Below, in pieces: positions 25,113 through 34,167 of a stretch of DNA of 64,000 nucleotides. The number at the start of each line of letters is the position of its first letter. Position 1 is the first letter of the stretch. The position numbers were made by a program, and so were the translations under genes. The stretch is from Kytococcus schroeteri (GTDB lineage: Bacteria; Actinomycetota; Actinomycetes; Actinomycetales; Dermatophilaceae): NCBI RefSeq assembly GCF_002847825.1, contig NZ_PKIZ01000001.1:1-64000 (forward strand). Direction: 5' to 3'. The notes under the pieces are model-generated. The model saw nothing but the letters and a program-made list of their open reading frames with translations, made no database searches and was not told where the DNA came from.

Positions 25113-27013
25113 ACATGCGTGCCCAGCGGGCCAAGGCCGTGAACACCCTGCTGACGCTGCTGCTGCTCCTGATGCTGTTGTTCGGAGGCCTGGGCGCCGC
25201 CCACCTCTTCGCCAAGCCGCAGGCGTCCCTGACCCCGATGCTCGGGCTGGACCTCGAGGGCGGGCAGCAGCTCATCCTCGAGCCGGCCGTCGAGGGCGGT
25301 CAGGTGACCAGCGGCCAGGTGGACCAGGCCGTGAACATCATCCGGCAGCGCGTGGACGGCTCCGGCGTGGCCGAGGCGGAGGTGACCACCCTGGGTGGCC
25401 GCAACATCTCCGTGGCCATGCCCGGTACCCCCGACCCGGCGGTCATCGAGTCGCTGCAGGCCTCGAGCCGCATGACCTTCCGCGAGGTGCTGGCCGTGGA
25501 GTCCGGTGCCCCGGCGCCGAAGAACCCCAAGAACCTCCCGGGCTACGAGGGCAGCTCGTCGAAGGACGGCAAGGCCTCCGGCAAGGAGTCGGGCAAGGGG
25601 TCGACGGGCGGCTCGAGCGCCCCGGCCACCATCGCCGAGGGCGTGTGGCCGGCCCAGTCGTCGCCGAAGGCCACCGACTCCTCGAAGGACTCCAGCGCCT
25701 CGTCGTCGGGCAAGGACTCGGGCAAGGCGTCCGACAAGGCGGCTCCGAGCGCCTCGGCCTCGCAGGGTTCCGGGGACGCCGCCTCCTCGCCGGCCCCGAC
25801 GGGCTCGGACGACGCGCAGCAGCCCGCGCAGGGCGACGGCACGCCGCACGGCAAGGACATCACCATCCCGGCCGCCGTGCAGAAGCGCTTCGACAGCTAC
25901 GACTGCGGCACGGACAAGACCCGCGAGGAGGCCCAGTCCGCCGGCGACGACGACTTCGTGGTGGCCTGTGACCCCACCGGTACCGAGAAGTTCCTGCTCA
26001 GCCCCACCCGCATCGAGGGTTCGAGCATCGCCGACGCCTCCTCCGGCCCGGAGACCAACCAGCAGGGTCAGCCCACCGGCAAGATCGCCGTGAGCCTCGA
26101 GCTGGACGGCAAGGCCGCCGACACCTTCGCCGACCTCTCGGCGGTCATGGCCGCCCAGCCCAAGGACTCGCCGTACAACCGGTTCGCGATGCTGCTCGAC
26201 GGCGAGGTCATCTCCGCCCCGGGCATGAACCAGGTCATCACCAACGGCCAGGCCTCCATCACTGGCGACTTCACCGCCGAGGAGGGCAAGGCCCTGGCCG
26301 ACCAGCTGAAGTTCGGTGCCCTGCCGTTCTCGTTCAAGCTCCAGTCCTCCGAGCAGATCAGCCCCACCCTGGGTGACGAGCAGCTGCGTTGGGGCATCTG
26401 GGCCGGCGTGATCGGCCTGGCCCTGGTGGCCGTCTACTCGCTCTTCCAGTACCGCGCCCTGGGCCTGGTCACCCTGGCCTCCCTCGCGCTGGCCGCCCTG
26501 CTGGCCTACCTCGCGGTGGTGCTCCTGGGCTGGCAGTACAACCTGCGCCTCACGATGGCCGGCATCACCGGCCTCATCGTGGCCATCGGTGTGACCGCGG
26601 ACTCCTTCATCGTGTACTTCGAGCGCGTCCGCGACGAGGTGCGCGAGGGGCGGCCGCTGCGCAACGCCGTGGACACCGGCTGGGCCCGTGCACGCCGCAC
26701 GATCCTCATCTCGGACGCGGTGAACCTGCTCGCAGCGGTGATCCTCTACCTGCTCAGCGAGGCCAACGTGAAGGCCTTCGCGTTCATGCTGGGGCTCACC
26801 ACCATCATCGACCTCGTGGTGGTCATGCTCTTCACCCACCCGGTGGTGACGCTGCTGGCGCAGACCCGCTTCTTCGGTGACGGCCACAAGCTCTCGGGCA
26901 TGAACCCCGAGAGCCTGGGTGCCCGCCGCACCACCTACGTGGGCCGGGGCCGGGTGCGTTCCCTGCCCGACACCCCGCCGACCACCGGCACGACCACGGA
27001 GGCCGCTCTCTGA
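25109..27013 (+). CDS. secD: Protein translocase subunit SecD
   Basis: A 634-residue membrane protein that with SecF uses the proton gradient to pull exported proteins through SecYEG. Helix 1 is at about 12-35; GLDLEGGQQL starts the large outside domain; five helices lie between about 428 and 590 with GVTADSFIVYFERVRDE. Residues about 137-250 of the outside domain are a low-complexity run of Ser, Gly, Lys, Ala, Asp and Pro, making the protein longer than most. A TGTTTE-type tail ends it. ATG 25109 or 25115 may be used. secF starts on the stop codon. Confidence 0.96.
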   Translation: MNMRAQRAKAVNTLLTLLLLLMLLFGGLGAAHLFAKPQASLTPMLGLDLEGGQQLILEPAVEGGQVTSGQVDQAVNIIRQRVDGSGVAEAEVTTLGGRNISVAMPGTPDPAVIESLQASSRMTFREVLAVESGAPAPKNPKNLPGYEGSSSKDGKASGKESGKGSTGGSSAPATIAEGVWPAQSSPKATDSSKDSSASSSGKDSGKASDKAAPSASASQGSGDAASSPAPTGSDDAQQPAQGDGTPHGKDITIPAAVQKRFDSYDCGTDKTREEAQSAGDDDFVVACDPTGTEKFLLSPTRIEGSSIADASSGPETNQQGQPTGKIAVSLELDGKAADTFADLSAVMAAQPKDSPYNRFAMLLDGEVISAPGMNQVITNGQASITGDFTAEEGKALADQLKFGALPFSFKLQSSEQISPTLGDEQLRWGIWAGVIGLALVAVYSLFQYRALGLVTLASLALAALLAYLAVVLLGWQYNLRLTMAGITGLIVAIGVTADSFIVYFERVRDEVREGRPLRNAVDTGWARARRTILISDAVNLLAAVILYLLSEANVKAFAFMLGLTTIIDLVVVMLFTHPVVTLLAQTRFFGDGHKLSGMNPESLGARRTTYVGRGRVRSLPDTPPTTGTTTEAAL

Positions 27014-28209
27014 TGGGTTTCGCACAGTTCGGCAACGACCTGCACACCGGCCGCCGCCAGTTCGACTTCGTCGGCCGCCGCAAGCTCTGGTACACGGTCT
27101 CGGCGGTGCTCCTGGCGCTCTCGCTGCTCGGCCTGTTCGGCCGCGGCCTCAACCTGGGCCTGGAGTTCACCGGCGGCTCGGACTTCCGGGTGGCCGGGGT
27201 GAGCGACACCACGGACTACGAGGCCCGTGCGGCCCGGGCGCTCGACGCCCAGGTGGGCGCCGGGGAGACGGTGCGCTCCAGCGTCATCGGCGGCGAGACG
27301 GTCCGCGTGCAGACCGGCAGCCTCGAGGGCGGCTCGACGGGCCTGGACAAGGCCCGCAGCGCCCTGGCGCAGGAGTTCGACGTGCCCGCCAAGGACGTGG
27401 CCGGCTCCCTGGTGGGTCCGTCCTGGGGCAAGGAGGTCAGCCGCAAGGCCGTGATCGCCCTGGGTGTCTTCCTCGGCCTGGTCTCGCTCGTGCTGGCCCT
27501 GTACTTCCGCACCTGGAAGATGGCGCTGGCAGCCCTGGTGGCCCTGCTCCACGACCTCGTGTTCACCGTCGGCGCCTTCGCGCTGGCCGGTTTCGAGGTC
27601 TCCCCGGCCTCGGTCATCGGCTTCCTCACCATCCTCGGCTACTCGCTCTACGACACCGTGGTGGTGTTCGACAAGCTGCGCGAGAACGTCGACGACGCGA
27701 TGAAGCACAAGAACCGCACCTACGCCCAGGCGGCCAACACGGCCGTCAACCAGACGCTGGTGCGCTCCATCAACACCTCGGTGGTGGCGCTGCTGCCGGT
27801 GGCGGCCATCCTCGCGGTGGGCTTCGGCAAGCTGGGTCCGGGCACGCTGCTGGACCTCTCGCTGGCCCTGTTCATCGGCATCGCGGTGGGCACCTTCTCG
27901 TCGATCTTCATCGCCACGCCGCTGCTCGTGCAGCTGCGTCAGGGCGAGCCGGGCATCCGCGCCCACGACGCCGAGGTGCGCCAGCGCCAGCGCGCGCGGG
28001 CGCAGGCCATCATCGCCCGCAAGCGCGAGGCGGCGGCCGCCCCGGCCGGTGCCTCGCCGGAGGCCGAGGACGGCGACGGCGACACCGTGGCGGGCCCCGA
28101 TGCGGCGACGACCGCCGTGCCGGTGGCCGCCGGGGCCCCCTCCACGGGTGAGGGGCGCACCATCGCCACCGGTCGTCCCCGCCACCCCGCCGCCTGGGGC
28201 TCCCAGTGA
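27013..28209 (+). CDS. secF: Protein translocase subunit SecF
   Basis: The 398-residue partner of SecD has six membrane helices. LGLEFTGGSDFRV after helix 1 and SVIGFLTILGYSLYDTVVVFDKLREN are the usual SecF motifs. The C-terminal 90 residues are a cytoplasmic tail rich in Arg, Ala and Gly. ATG 27013 overlaps the secD stop by one base (TGATG). yajC, which often precedes secD, is not in this cluster. Confidence 0.96.
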   Translation: MGFAQFGNDLHTGRRQFDFVGRRKLWYTVSAVLLALSLLGLFGRGLNLGLEFTGGSDFRVAGVSDTTDYEARAARALDAQVGAGETVRSSVIGGETVRVQTGSLEGGSTGLDKARSALAQEFDVPAKDVAGSLVGPSWGKEVSRKAVIALGVFLGLVSLVLALYFRTWKMALAALVALLHDLVFTVGAFALAGFEVSPASVIGFLTILGYSLYDTVVVFDKLRENVDDAMKHKNRTYAQAANTAVNQTLVRSINTSVVALLPVAAILAVGFGKLGPGTLLDLSLALFIGIAVGTFSSIFIATPLLVQLRQGEPGIRAHDAEVRQRQRARAQAIIARKREAAAAPAGASPEAEDGDGDTVAGPDAATTAVPVAAGAPSTGEGRTIATGRPRHPAAWGSQ

Positions 28210-28787
28210 GCGCCCCGGTGCACGGCGCCCAGGGCGCCGAGGAGCTGCCGCAGGGCGAGGCCCTCACCGAGCTCGTGGCCTCGCGCCTCGACGACATCCC
28301 GGACTTCCCGCAGCCGGGCGTGGTGTTCAAGGACTTCACCCCGCTGCTGCGCGACCCGCACGCCAGCCGTGTGGTGGTGCACGACGTGGTGCGCCGCCGC
28401 GCCGGGTCGGTGGACGTCGTGGTGGGCATCGAGGCCAGGGGGTTCATCCTGGGCGCGGCCATGGCCTATGCGATGGGCGTGGGCTTCGTGCCCGTGCGCA
28501 AGGCCGGCAAGCTGCCCGGCGAGACCCTCTCGGCCAGCTACACCCTCGAGTACGGCACGGCCACCATCGAGGTGCACACCGGCGCCCTGCAGCCCGGTGA
28601 CCGCGTGCTCGTGGTGGACGACGTGCTGGCCACCGGCGGCACCGCGGCCGCCTGCGTGCAGCTCGTGCGCGAGGCCGGGGCGGAGGTCGCCGGCGTCGAG
28701 GTGGTGCTGGAGCTCGGCTTCCTCGACGGTCGCGCCGCGCTGGAGGACGTGGGGGTGGACGTGGTGAGCCTGCTCGTCCAGGAGTGA
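28206..28787 (+). CDS. apt: Adenine phosphoribosyltransferase
   Basis: A 193-residue purine salvage enzyme that makes AMP from adenine and PRPP. FPQPGVVFKDFTPLL, GIEARGFILG and the PRPP loop VLVVDDVLATGGTA (about residues 136-149) identify it. GTG 28206 overlaps the secF stop as GTGA. The first 20 residues are an extra stretch compared with short homologues. secDF-apt-relA is the normal actinobacterial order. Confidence 0.96.
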   Translation: MSAPVHGAQGAEELPQGEALTELVASRLDDIPDFPQPGVVFKDFTPLLRDPHASRVVVHDVVRRRAGSVDVVVGIEARGFILGAAMAYAMGVGFVPVRKAGKLPGETLSASYTLEYGTATIEVHTGALQPGDRVLVVDDVLATGGTAAACVQLVREAGAEVAGVEVVLELGFLDGRAALEDVGVDVVSLLVQE

Positions 28788-28804
28788 GACCACCCCACCG
28801 CACC

Positions 28805-28838
28805 CAGGGCCCTGCCGGCACCCGCCGGTGTGGCCCTG
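28805..28838 (+). terminator. Hairpin after apt
   Basis: CAGGGCC (28805-28811) pairs with GGCCCTG (28832-28838) and an inner CCGGC/GCCGG stem sits inside a 3 by 3 bulge. It is a probable terminator before the separate relA promoter. Confidence 0.55.
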
Positions 28839-28892
28839 TCCGTTGCGTCACGTCGGCACCGGTGAGGGTGTGACGCCGCGTATCATCCCGAC

Positions 28893-31118
28893 ATGAGCCA
28901 GCAGACGCGCCCCACGACGGGCTGGACCGTGCGCGAACGCCTGGCCCGACTGGGGACCTCCCGCACCGACACCCCCGAGCTGGCCCCCCTCATGCGCCGC
29001 CTGCGCCAGCGCGGCGACAAGGCCGACCTCTCGGTGGTGGAACGCGCCTACCAGGTCGCCGCCCGGGCGCACGAGGGCGAGGTCCGCAAGAGCGGGGACC
29101 CGTACATCACCCACCCGGTGGCCGTGGCCGGCCTGCTGGCCGACCTCGGTATGGACGCCTCCACGGTGGCCGCCGCCCTGCTCCACGACACGGTGGAGGA
29201 CACGCCCTACAGCCAGGAGCAGCTGGAGGCCGACTTCGGCCCGGAGATCGCCCTGCTCGTGGACGGCGTCACCAAGCTCGACAAGGTGGAGTACGGCGAC
29301 AGTGCGCAGGCCGAGACCGTGCGCAAGATGGTCGTGGCCATGTCCAAGGACATCCGGGTGCTGGTCATCAAGCTGGCCGACCGGCTGCACAACGCGCGCA
29401 CCTGGCGCTACGTCTCGGCGGCCAGTGCCCGCCGCAAGGCCGTGGAGACCCTGGACATCTACACCCCGCTGGCGCACCGGTTGGGCATGAACGCCGTCAA
29501 GTGGGAGCTGGAGGACCTGTCCTTCCGCTTCAGCCAGCCCGAGGTGTACGAGGCCGTGGTGCGGCAGGTGGCCGCCGCCGCGCCGGAGCGCGAGAAGTAC
29601 CTGGGGGAGATCCGCCAGCGCCTCGAGGGCGCCATGGCCGAGGCCCGGCTGCCGGGCGTCATCACCGGGCGCGAGAAGCACTACTGGTCGATCTACCAGA
29701 AGATGACGGTGCGCGGCCGGGCCTTCGAGGACATCCACGACCTCGTGGCCCTGCGCATCCTCGTGCAGGACGTCTCGGACTGCTACCACGCCCTGGGCCT
29801 GGTGCACTCGATGTTCACCCCGCTGCCCAACCGCATCAAGGACTACATCGCCACCCCCAAGGGCAACGGCTACCAGTCGCTGCACACCACGGTGATGGGC
29901 ACCGGCGGCAAGCCGGTGGAGATCCAGATCCGCACGCACGACATGCACCGCCTGGCCGAGTACGGCGTGGCCGCGCACTGGCGCTACAAGCAGGGCGAGC
30001 AGCCGCAGCGCTCCACCCAGGACCTCTCGTGGCTCCGGGAGACCATGGACCTCGCGGTGGACGCCAGCAGCGAGGACTTCATGGACACGCTGCGCTTCCA
30101 GATCTCCTCCCCGGAAGTCTTCGTCTTCACGCCCAAGGGCAAGATCGTGTCGCTGGCCCAGGGCTCGACCCCGGTGGACATGGCCTACGCCATCCACACC
30201 GACGTGGGGCACAAGGCGGTGGGCGCCAAGGTCAACGGCCGGATGGTGCCGCTGGACACCCAGCTGGCCAACGGCGACTCGGTGGAGATCCTCACCGCCA
30301 AGGGCGAGGGGGCCGGACCCTCGCGCGACTGGTTCACCTTCGTGGCCACGCCCCGGGCCCGGTCCAAGATCAAGCAGTGGTTCAGCCGGGAGCGCAAGGC
30401 GGAAATGACCGCCGCCGGCCACGACATGCTCGTGCGCGCCCTGCGCAAGGCCGACCTGCCGGTCAAGCAGTGGACCCGCCCGGAGGCCCTGCAGCCGGTG
30501 GTGGAGAAGCTCAGCGTGCACGACCGGGACGGCGTGTTCCAGGCCGTGGGGGAGCGGCGTGCCTCGGTGGAGCACGTCATCGAGCTGCTGCGCCAGGCCC
30601 ACGGCATGGAGGAGCCCGAGCCGCTGGTTCCCGCCGATGTCGTGGCCGCGCCGACGCGCCGTCGTCACCCCGGCGAGGCGCCGGTGCACATCGTGGGCTC
30701 GGACGACGTGTGGAGCCACCTGGCGGTGTGCTGCGCGCCGGTGCCGGGCGACGACATCGTGGGCTACGTGACCACGGGCCGCGGCGTGTCGGTGCACCGC
30801 CGTGACTGCCCGAACGTGGAGCAGCTCGTGCAGAGCCCGGAGAGGATGGTGCGTGTGGCCTGGGACGAACGACCGCGGGGTGCGTTCACCGCGCGCCTGG
30901 TCATGGAGGGACTCGACCGGGAGGGGCTGCTGGCCGACGTGATGCGGGTGACCGCCGAGCTGGGGCTGGTGCTCTCCGACGTGGCCTTCTCCTCCCCGGA
31001 CGGGCGCACCGCCTACGGTCGGCTGGAGTTCGAGCTGGCCGAGGTGGACTATCTCGACCACGTGGTGTCCACGCTCAAGCAGATCCGCGGCATCTACTCC
31101 GTGACCCGCGCCGCCTGA
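28893..31118 (+). CDS. relA: Bifunctional (p)ppGpp synthetase/hydrolase
   Basis: A 741-residue stringent-response enzyme that makes and degrades (p)ppGpp. The HD hydrolase domain with HDTVEDT is near 99-105, the synthetase domain has RILVQDVSDCYHALG and PNRIKDYIATPKGNGYQSLHT, then come TGS (VFVFTPKG), a zinc-finger-like region and a C-terminal ACT domain. TATCAT lies six bases before ATG 28893 and there is no ribosome site, so the message should be leaderless. Confidence 0.97.
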   Translation: MSQQTRPTTGWTVRERLARLGTSRTDTPELAPLMRRLRQRGDKADLSVVERAYQVAARAHEGEVRKSGDPYITHPVAVAGLLADLGMDASTVAAALLHDTVEDTPYSQEQLEADFGPEIALLVDGVTKLDKVEYGDSAQAETVRKMVVAMSKDIRVLVIKLADRLHNARTWRYVSAASARRKAVETLDIYTPLAHRLGMNAVKWELEDLSFRFSQPEVYEAVVRQVAAAAPEREKYLGEIRQRLEGAMAEARLPGVITGREKHYWSIYQKMTVRGRAFEDIHDLVALRILVQDVSDCYHALGLVHSMFTPLPNRIKDYIATPKGNGYQSLHTTVMGTGGKPVEIQIRTHDMHRLAEYGVAAHWRYKQGEQPQRSTQDLSWLRETMDLAVDASSEDFMDTLRFQISSPEVFVFTPKGKIVSLAQGSTPVDMAYAIHTDVGHKAVGAKVNGRMVPLDTQLANGDSVEILTAKGEGAGPSRDWFTFVATPRARSKIKQWFSRERKAEMTAAGHDMLVRALRKADLPVKQWTRPEALQPVVEKLSVHDRDGVFQAVGERRASVEHVIELLRQAHGMEEPEPLVPADVVAAPTRRRHPGEAPVHIVGSDDVWSHLAVCCAPVPGDDIVGYVTTGRGVSVHRRDCPNVEQLVQSPERMVRVAWDERPRGAFTARLVMEGLDREGLLADVMRVTAELGLVLSDVAFSSPDGRTAYGRLEFELAEVDYLDHVVSTLKQIRGIYSVTRAA

Positions 31119-31134
31119 GGGCGACGCGGGTCAC
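31101..31134 (+). terminator. Stem-loop across the relA stop
   Basis: GTGACCCGCG at 31101-31110 pairs perfectly with 31125-31134, with the relA stop codon in the 14-base loop. It is a possible terminator between convergent genes. Confidence 0.5.
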
Positions 31135-31155
31135 GGGGGCGGGGCCGGACGGCCC

Positions 31156-32484
31156 TCAGGCGGGGTCGAGGAAGGCCGCCAGGCAGGCCGCGTACATGGC
31201 CTGGTCGGCGGTGCCGCACACCTCGCGGATGCTGTGCATCGACAGCGTGGGGGCGCCGAAGTCCACCGTGGTGGAGCCGGTGAGTGCCGCCGTCATCGGG
31301 CCCACCGTGCTGCCGCAGGGCAGGTCCGAGCGCACCACGAACTCCTGCATCGGCACCCCGGCCTGCTGGCAGGCCAGGCGGAAGGCCGCCGTGCCCAGTC
31401 CGTCGGTGGCGTAGCGCCCGTTGGTGTTGACCTTGAGCACCGGTCCGCCGTTGACGGCGATGTGGTGGCCGGGCTCGTGGCGGTCGGCGTAGTTGGGGTG
31501 GGTGGCGTGCGCCATGTCGCCCGAGGCGATGACCGTGGAGGCCAGCGCCCGCAGGTGGTCCTGGCGGTCGCCGCCGCGGGCCAGCACGATGCGCTCGAGC
31601 ACGGCCGGCAGCAGCTGGGAGAAGGCGCCGCGCTCGGTCATCGAGCCGACCTCCTCGTGGTCGAACAGCGCGATGAGCGGGATGGCCGCGCCGTCGCCCA
31701 CGGGCGACCCCACGGCATCGAGCAGGGCGCGCACCGCCGCGTAGGAGGTGGCCAGGTTGTCCAGCCGGGCCGAGGCGATGAGGCCCCCGTCCAAGCCGAT
31801 GCGGGCCGCCCCGGTGAGGTCGTAGGCCATGAGGTCCCAGCCGAGGACGTCCGCCTCGGCCACGCCCAGGCGCCCGGCCAGCCAGGTGGTGAAGGCCGGC
31901 GCGTCGGGGGAGACCGACCAGTGCGGCACGAGGTGGCGCTGCGCGTTGAGGGCCTCGCCCTCGCGCACGTCCCGGTCGAGGTGGATGGCCAGGCGCGAGA
32001 CGCGCAGCAGGGCCTCGTCCACGTCGAGCAGCTCGGTGCGCACGCCGTCGGTGCCCTGCGGGTCGCGCAGGGTCACCCGGCCGGCCAGGCCCAGGTCGCG
32101 GTCGAGCCACGAGTTGGTGATGAGCCCGCCGTAGGGCTCCACCGCCAACTGGGCGAACCCGGCCGAGGACACATCCGGGCGCGGCTTGATGCGCAGCGTC
32201 GGCGAGTCGGTGTGGGCACCCACCACGCGGAAGCCGGTGGCCGGACCGGCACCGGCCGGGAGGTGCTCGGTGCTCCACGCCACGAGGGAGCCGCCGCGCA
32301 CCAGGTAGTGGCGCCCCGGGCCCTCGGGGAAGGCCTGCGTCTCGTCCACCTCGGTGAACCCGGCACCCTCCAGCAGCGCGGCGGCCGAGGCCACCGCGTG
32401 GAAGGGGGTGGGGGAGTCGTCCAGGTAGGCGATGAGGCCGGCGGCCACCTCGTCGGTGTCGAACCGGTCCAGCCGCGCCATCAT
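31156..32484 (-). CDS. M18 family aminopeptidase
   Basis: A 442-residue zinc aminopeptidase, related to aspartyl aminopeptidase, that removes N-terminal residues from peptides in the cytoplasm. Metal and catalytic motifs are in order: VGAHTDSPTLR (about 86-96), SARLDNL, FDHEEVGS and the late TLSMHSIREVCG. GGGGAGG lies just before ATG 32484. Its first codons overlap the stop of the DUF349 gene as ATGA, so the two are coupled. The relA gene converges on it from the other side. Confidence 0.95.
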   Translation of the reverse strand: MMARLDRFDTDEVAAGLIAYLDDSPTPFHAVASAAALLEGAGFTEVDETQAFPEGPGRHYLVRGGSLVAWSTEHLPAGAGPATGFRVVGAHTDSPTLRIKPRPDVSSAGFAQLAVEPYGGLITNSWLDRDLGLAGRVTLRDPQGTDGVRTELLDVDEALLRVSRLAIHLDRDVREGEALNAQRHLVPHWSVSPDAPAFTTWLAGRLGVAEADVLGWDLMAYDLTGAARIGLDGGLIASARLDNLATSYAAVRALLDAVGSPVGDGAAIPLIALFDHEEVGSMTERGAFSQLLPAVLERIVLARGGDRQDHLRALASTVIASGDMAHATHPNYADRHEPGHHIAVNGGPVLKVNTNGRYATDGLGTAAFRLACQQAGVPMQEFVVRSDLPCGSTVGPMTAALTGSTTVDFGAPTLSMHSIREVCGTADQAMYAACLAAFLDPA

Positions 32485-34043
32485 GCCTCCCCGCCGAACT
32501 CGGCCACTCCCTGCTGCGCCTGGTCGAGCCACGCCTGCTTGGTCTCCAGCTCCTTGCGCACCTTGGCGGCGCGCTTCTCGTCGCCGGCGGCCTCGGCCTT
32601 GGCCAGCTTGGCCTGCAGGTCCTCCACGGCGCCCTGCAGCTGGGTGGCGAAGAGGCTGGCGCGCTGGGCGTGCTCCGGCGAGGTCTTCTTCCACTGCAGG
32701 TCCTCGGCCTCGCGGACGGCCTGCTCCACGGCGCGCATGCGGCCCTCGATGCGCTTGACGTCGGCGCGCGGCACCATGCCGGCTGCCTCGAAGCGCTCCT
32801 GGATGCCACGCAGCTGACGCTTGGTGGTGTCCAGGTCCTTGACCGGCAGCAGCGCCTCGGCCTCGGCCAGGAGGGCCTCCTTGGCGGGCAGGTTGGCGGC
32901 GTACTCCTCGTCCTTGGCGGCGGCCTCGGCGTCCTTGGCGTTGAAGAACTGGTCCTGGGCGGCGCGGAACTGCTGCCACAGGGCGTCGTCCACCGAGCGC
33001 TGGGCGCGGCCGGCGCGCTTCCAGTCCTGCATGAGGCGCTTGAACGCCCCCGCGGTGCGCGGGTCGTCGGTGCGGGTGGCCAGGCGCTGGGCCTCCTTGA
33101 CGAGCTCCTCCTTGACCACGCGGGCCTGGTCGCGCTCGGCGTCCAGCCGGGCGAAGTGGGCCTTGCGCACCTTGTCGAAGGTGTTGCGGGCACTGGCCAG
33201 GCGCTGCCAGAGCTCGTTCTCGGTGGGCTTGTCCAGGCGGATCTGGGCGCGCTGCATCGCCTTCCAGTCGTCCACCATGTGCCGCATGCGGTCGCTGGCG
33301 GCCTTCCACTGCATCTGCGCCGGGTCGGTGGCGGCCAGGGTCTCGGCCTCCACCACGAGCTTCTCGCGCTCGGCGGCGGCCTCGGCGCGGGCCTCGGCGC
33401 GCTGCGCCTGGTCGCTGCGCTCCTTGTCGCGCAGGGCCTCGGTGAGCTCGTCGAGCACCGAGGAGAGGGTGGCGTAGTCGCCCACCATCGGCGTCTCGGC
33501 CAGATGGGTGCGCACGGCCTCCAGGGACTGGCGGCCCTCGGCGGCGGTCACGCTGCCGGCGTGGATGCGCTGGGCCAGGAGCACGGTGGAGGCCACGACC
33601 TCGTCGAACTTGCGCACGAAGTAGGCCACGGCGTCGGCGGCGTCCGCGCCCGGGTAGCTGCCCACCACGGTGGTGGTGCCGTCGGCGTCGGTGCGCACGA
33701 CCTCGCCGGACTCGGCGAGCGAGCCGAAGGCGGACTGGTCGGTCTCGGTGAGGGCCGAGGTGTCCACCAGCGGGCCGGGCACCGGAGTGGGGGTGAACGA
33801 GGCGCGCTGGGCGGCCGGGCGCTGGCGGCCCTCGCCGCGTGCGGCGCCCTTCTCGGCATCGGGGGAACCGCCCACCGGGGTCACCGGCGGGGCGGGGCGC
33901 TTGCGGGCCAGGGCGCCGGGGGAGGGCACGGCCGCGGGGGTCGGGGCGGGGGTGGGTGCCGCGTCGGTGGGCGCCTGCTCCTGGCCGGCCGGGGTGCCCT
34001 CGGGGCCCTCGGGGGTGGACGTGGTCTGATCAGCCGCGTTCAT
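32481..34043 (-). CDS. DUF349 repeat protein
   Basis: A 520-residue protein of unknown molecular role. The first 110 residues are disordered and rich in Pro, Ala and Thr. The rest is a run of DUF349-type helical repeats, each with a tryptophan-centred motif such as WKAMQRAQ, MQDWKRAGR and LWQQFRAA, giving a long charged alpha-helical rod. ATG 34043 follows GAGAGG, and TAGACT on the minus strand (34083-34078) is a likely -10; the 55-residue upstream extension overlaps the divergent promoter and is rejected. It is coupled to the M18 peptidase. Confidence 0.9.
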   Translation of the reverse strand: MNAADQTTSTPEGPEGTPAGQEQAPTDAAPTPAPTPAAVPSPGALARKRPAPPVTPVGGSPDAEKGAARGEGRQRPAAQRASFTPTPVPGPLVDTSALTETDQSAFGSLAESGEVVRTDADGTTTVVGSYPGADAADAVAYFVRKFDEVVASTVLLAQRIHAGSVTAAEGRQSLEAVRTHLAETPMVGDYATLSSVLDELTEALRDKERSDQAQRAEARAEAAAEREKLVVEAETLAATDPAQMQWKAASDRMRHMVDDWKAMQRAQIRLDKPTENELWQRLASARNTFDKVRKAHFARLDAERDQARVVKEELVKEAQRLATRTDDPRTAGAFKRLMQDWKRAGRAQRSVDDALWQQFRAAQDQFFNAKDAEAAAKDEEYAANLPAKEALLAEAEALLPVKDLDTTKRQLRGIQERFEAAGMVPRADVKRIEGRMRAVEQAVREAEDLQWKKTSPEHAQRASLFATQLQGAVEDLQAKLAKAEAAGDEKRAAKVRKELETKQAWLDQAQQGVAEFGGEA

Positions 34044-34077
34044 GGTTGCCTCTCTCGGCGGACGGTTCGCTCGGGCC

Positions 34078-34160
34078 AGTCTAGGTAGTCGCCGTGGCCC
34101 GGGTGCGCCAAGGTGCGTGGGGCGCGCCGCCGGTGGTCCGCGGGTGCGCCCGCCTACGCT
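34078..34160. promoter_or_regulatory. Divergent promoter region of the DUF349 and MBL-fold genes
   Basis: TAGACT on the minus strand (34083-34078) serves the DUF349 gene with a 35-base leader. TACGCT on the plus strand (34155-34160) lies seven bases before ATG 34168, indicating a leaderless MBL-fold message. Confidence 0.5.
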
Positions 34161-34167
34161 GGCGGCC

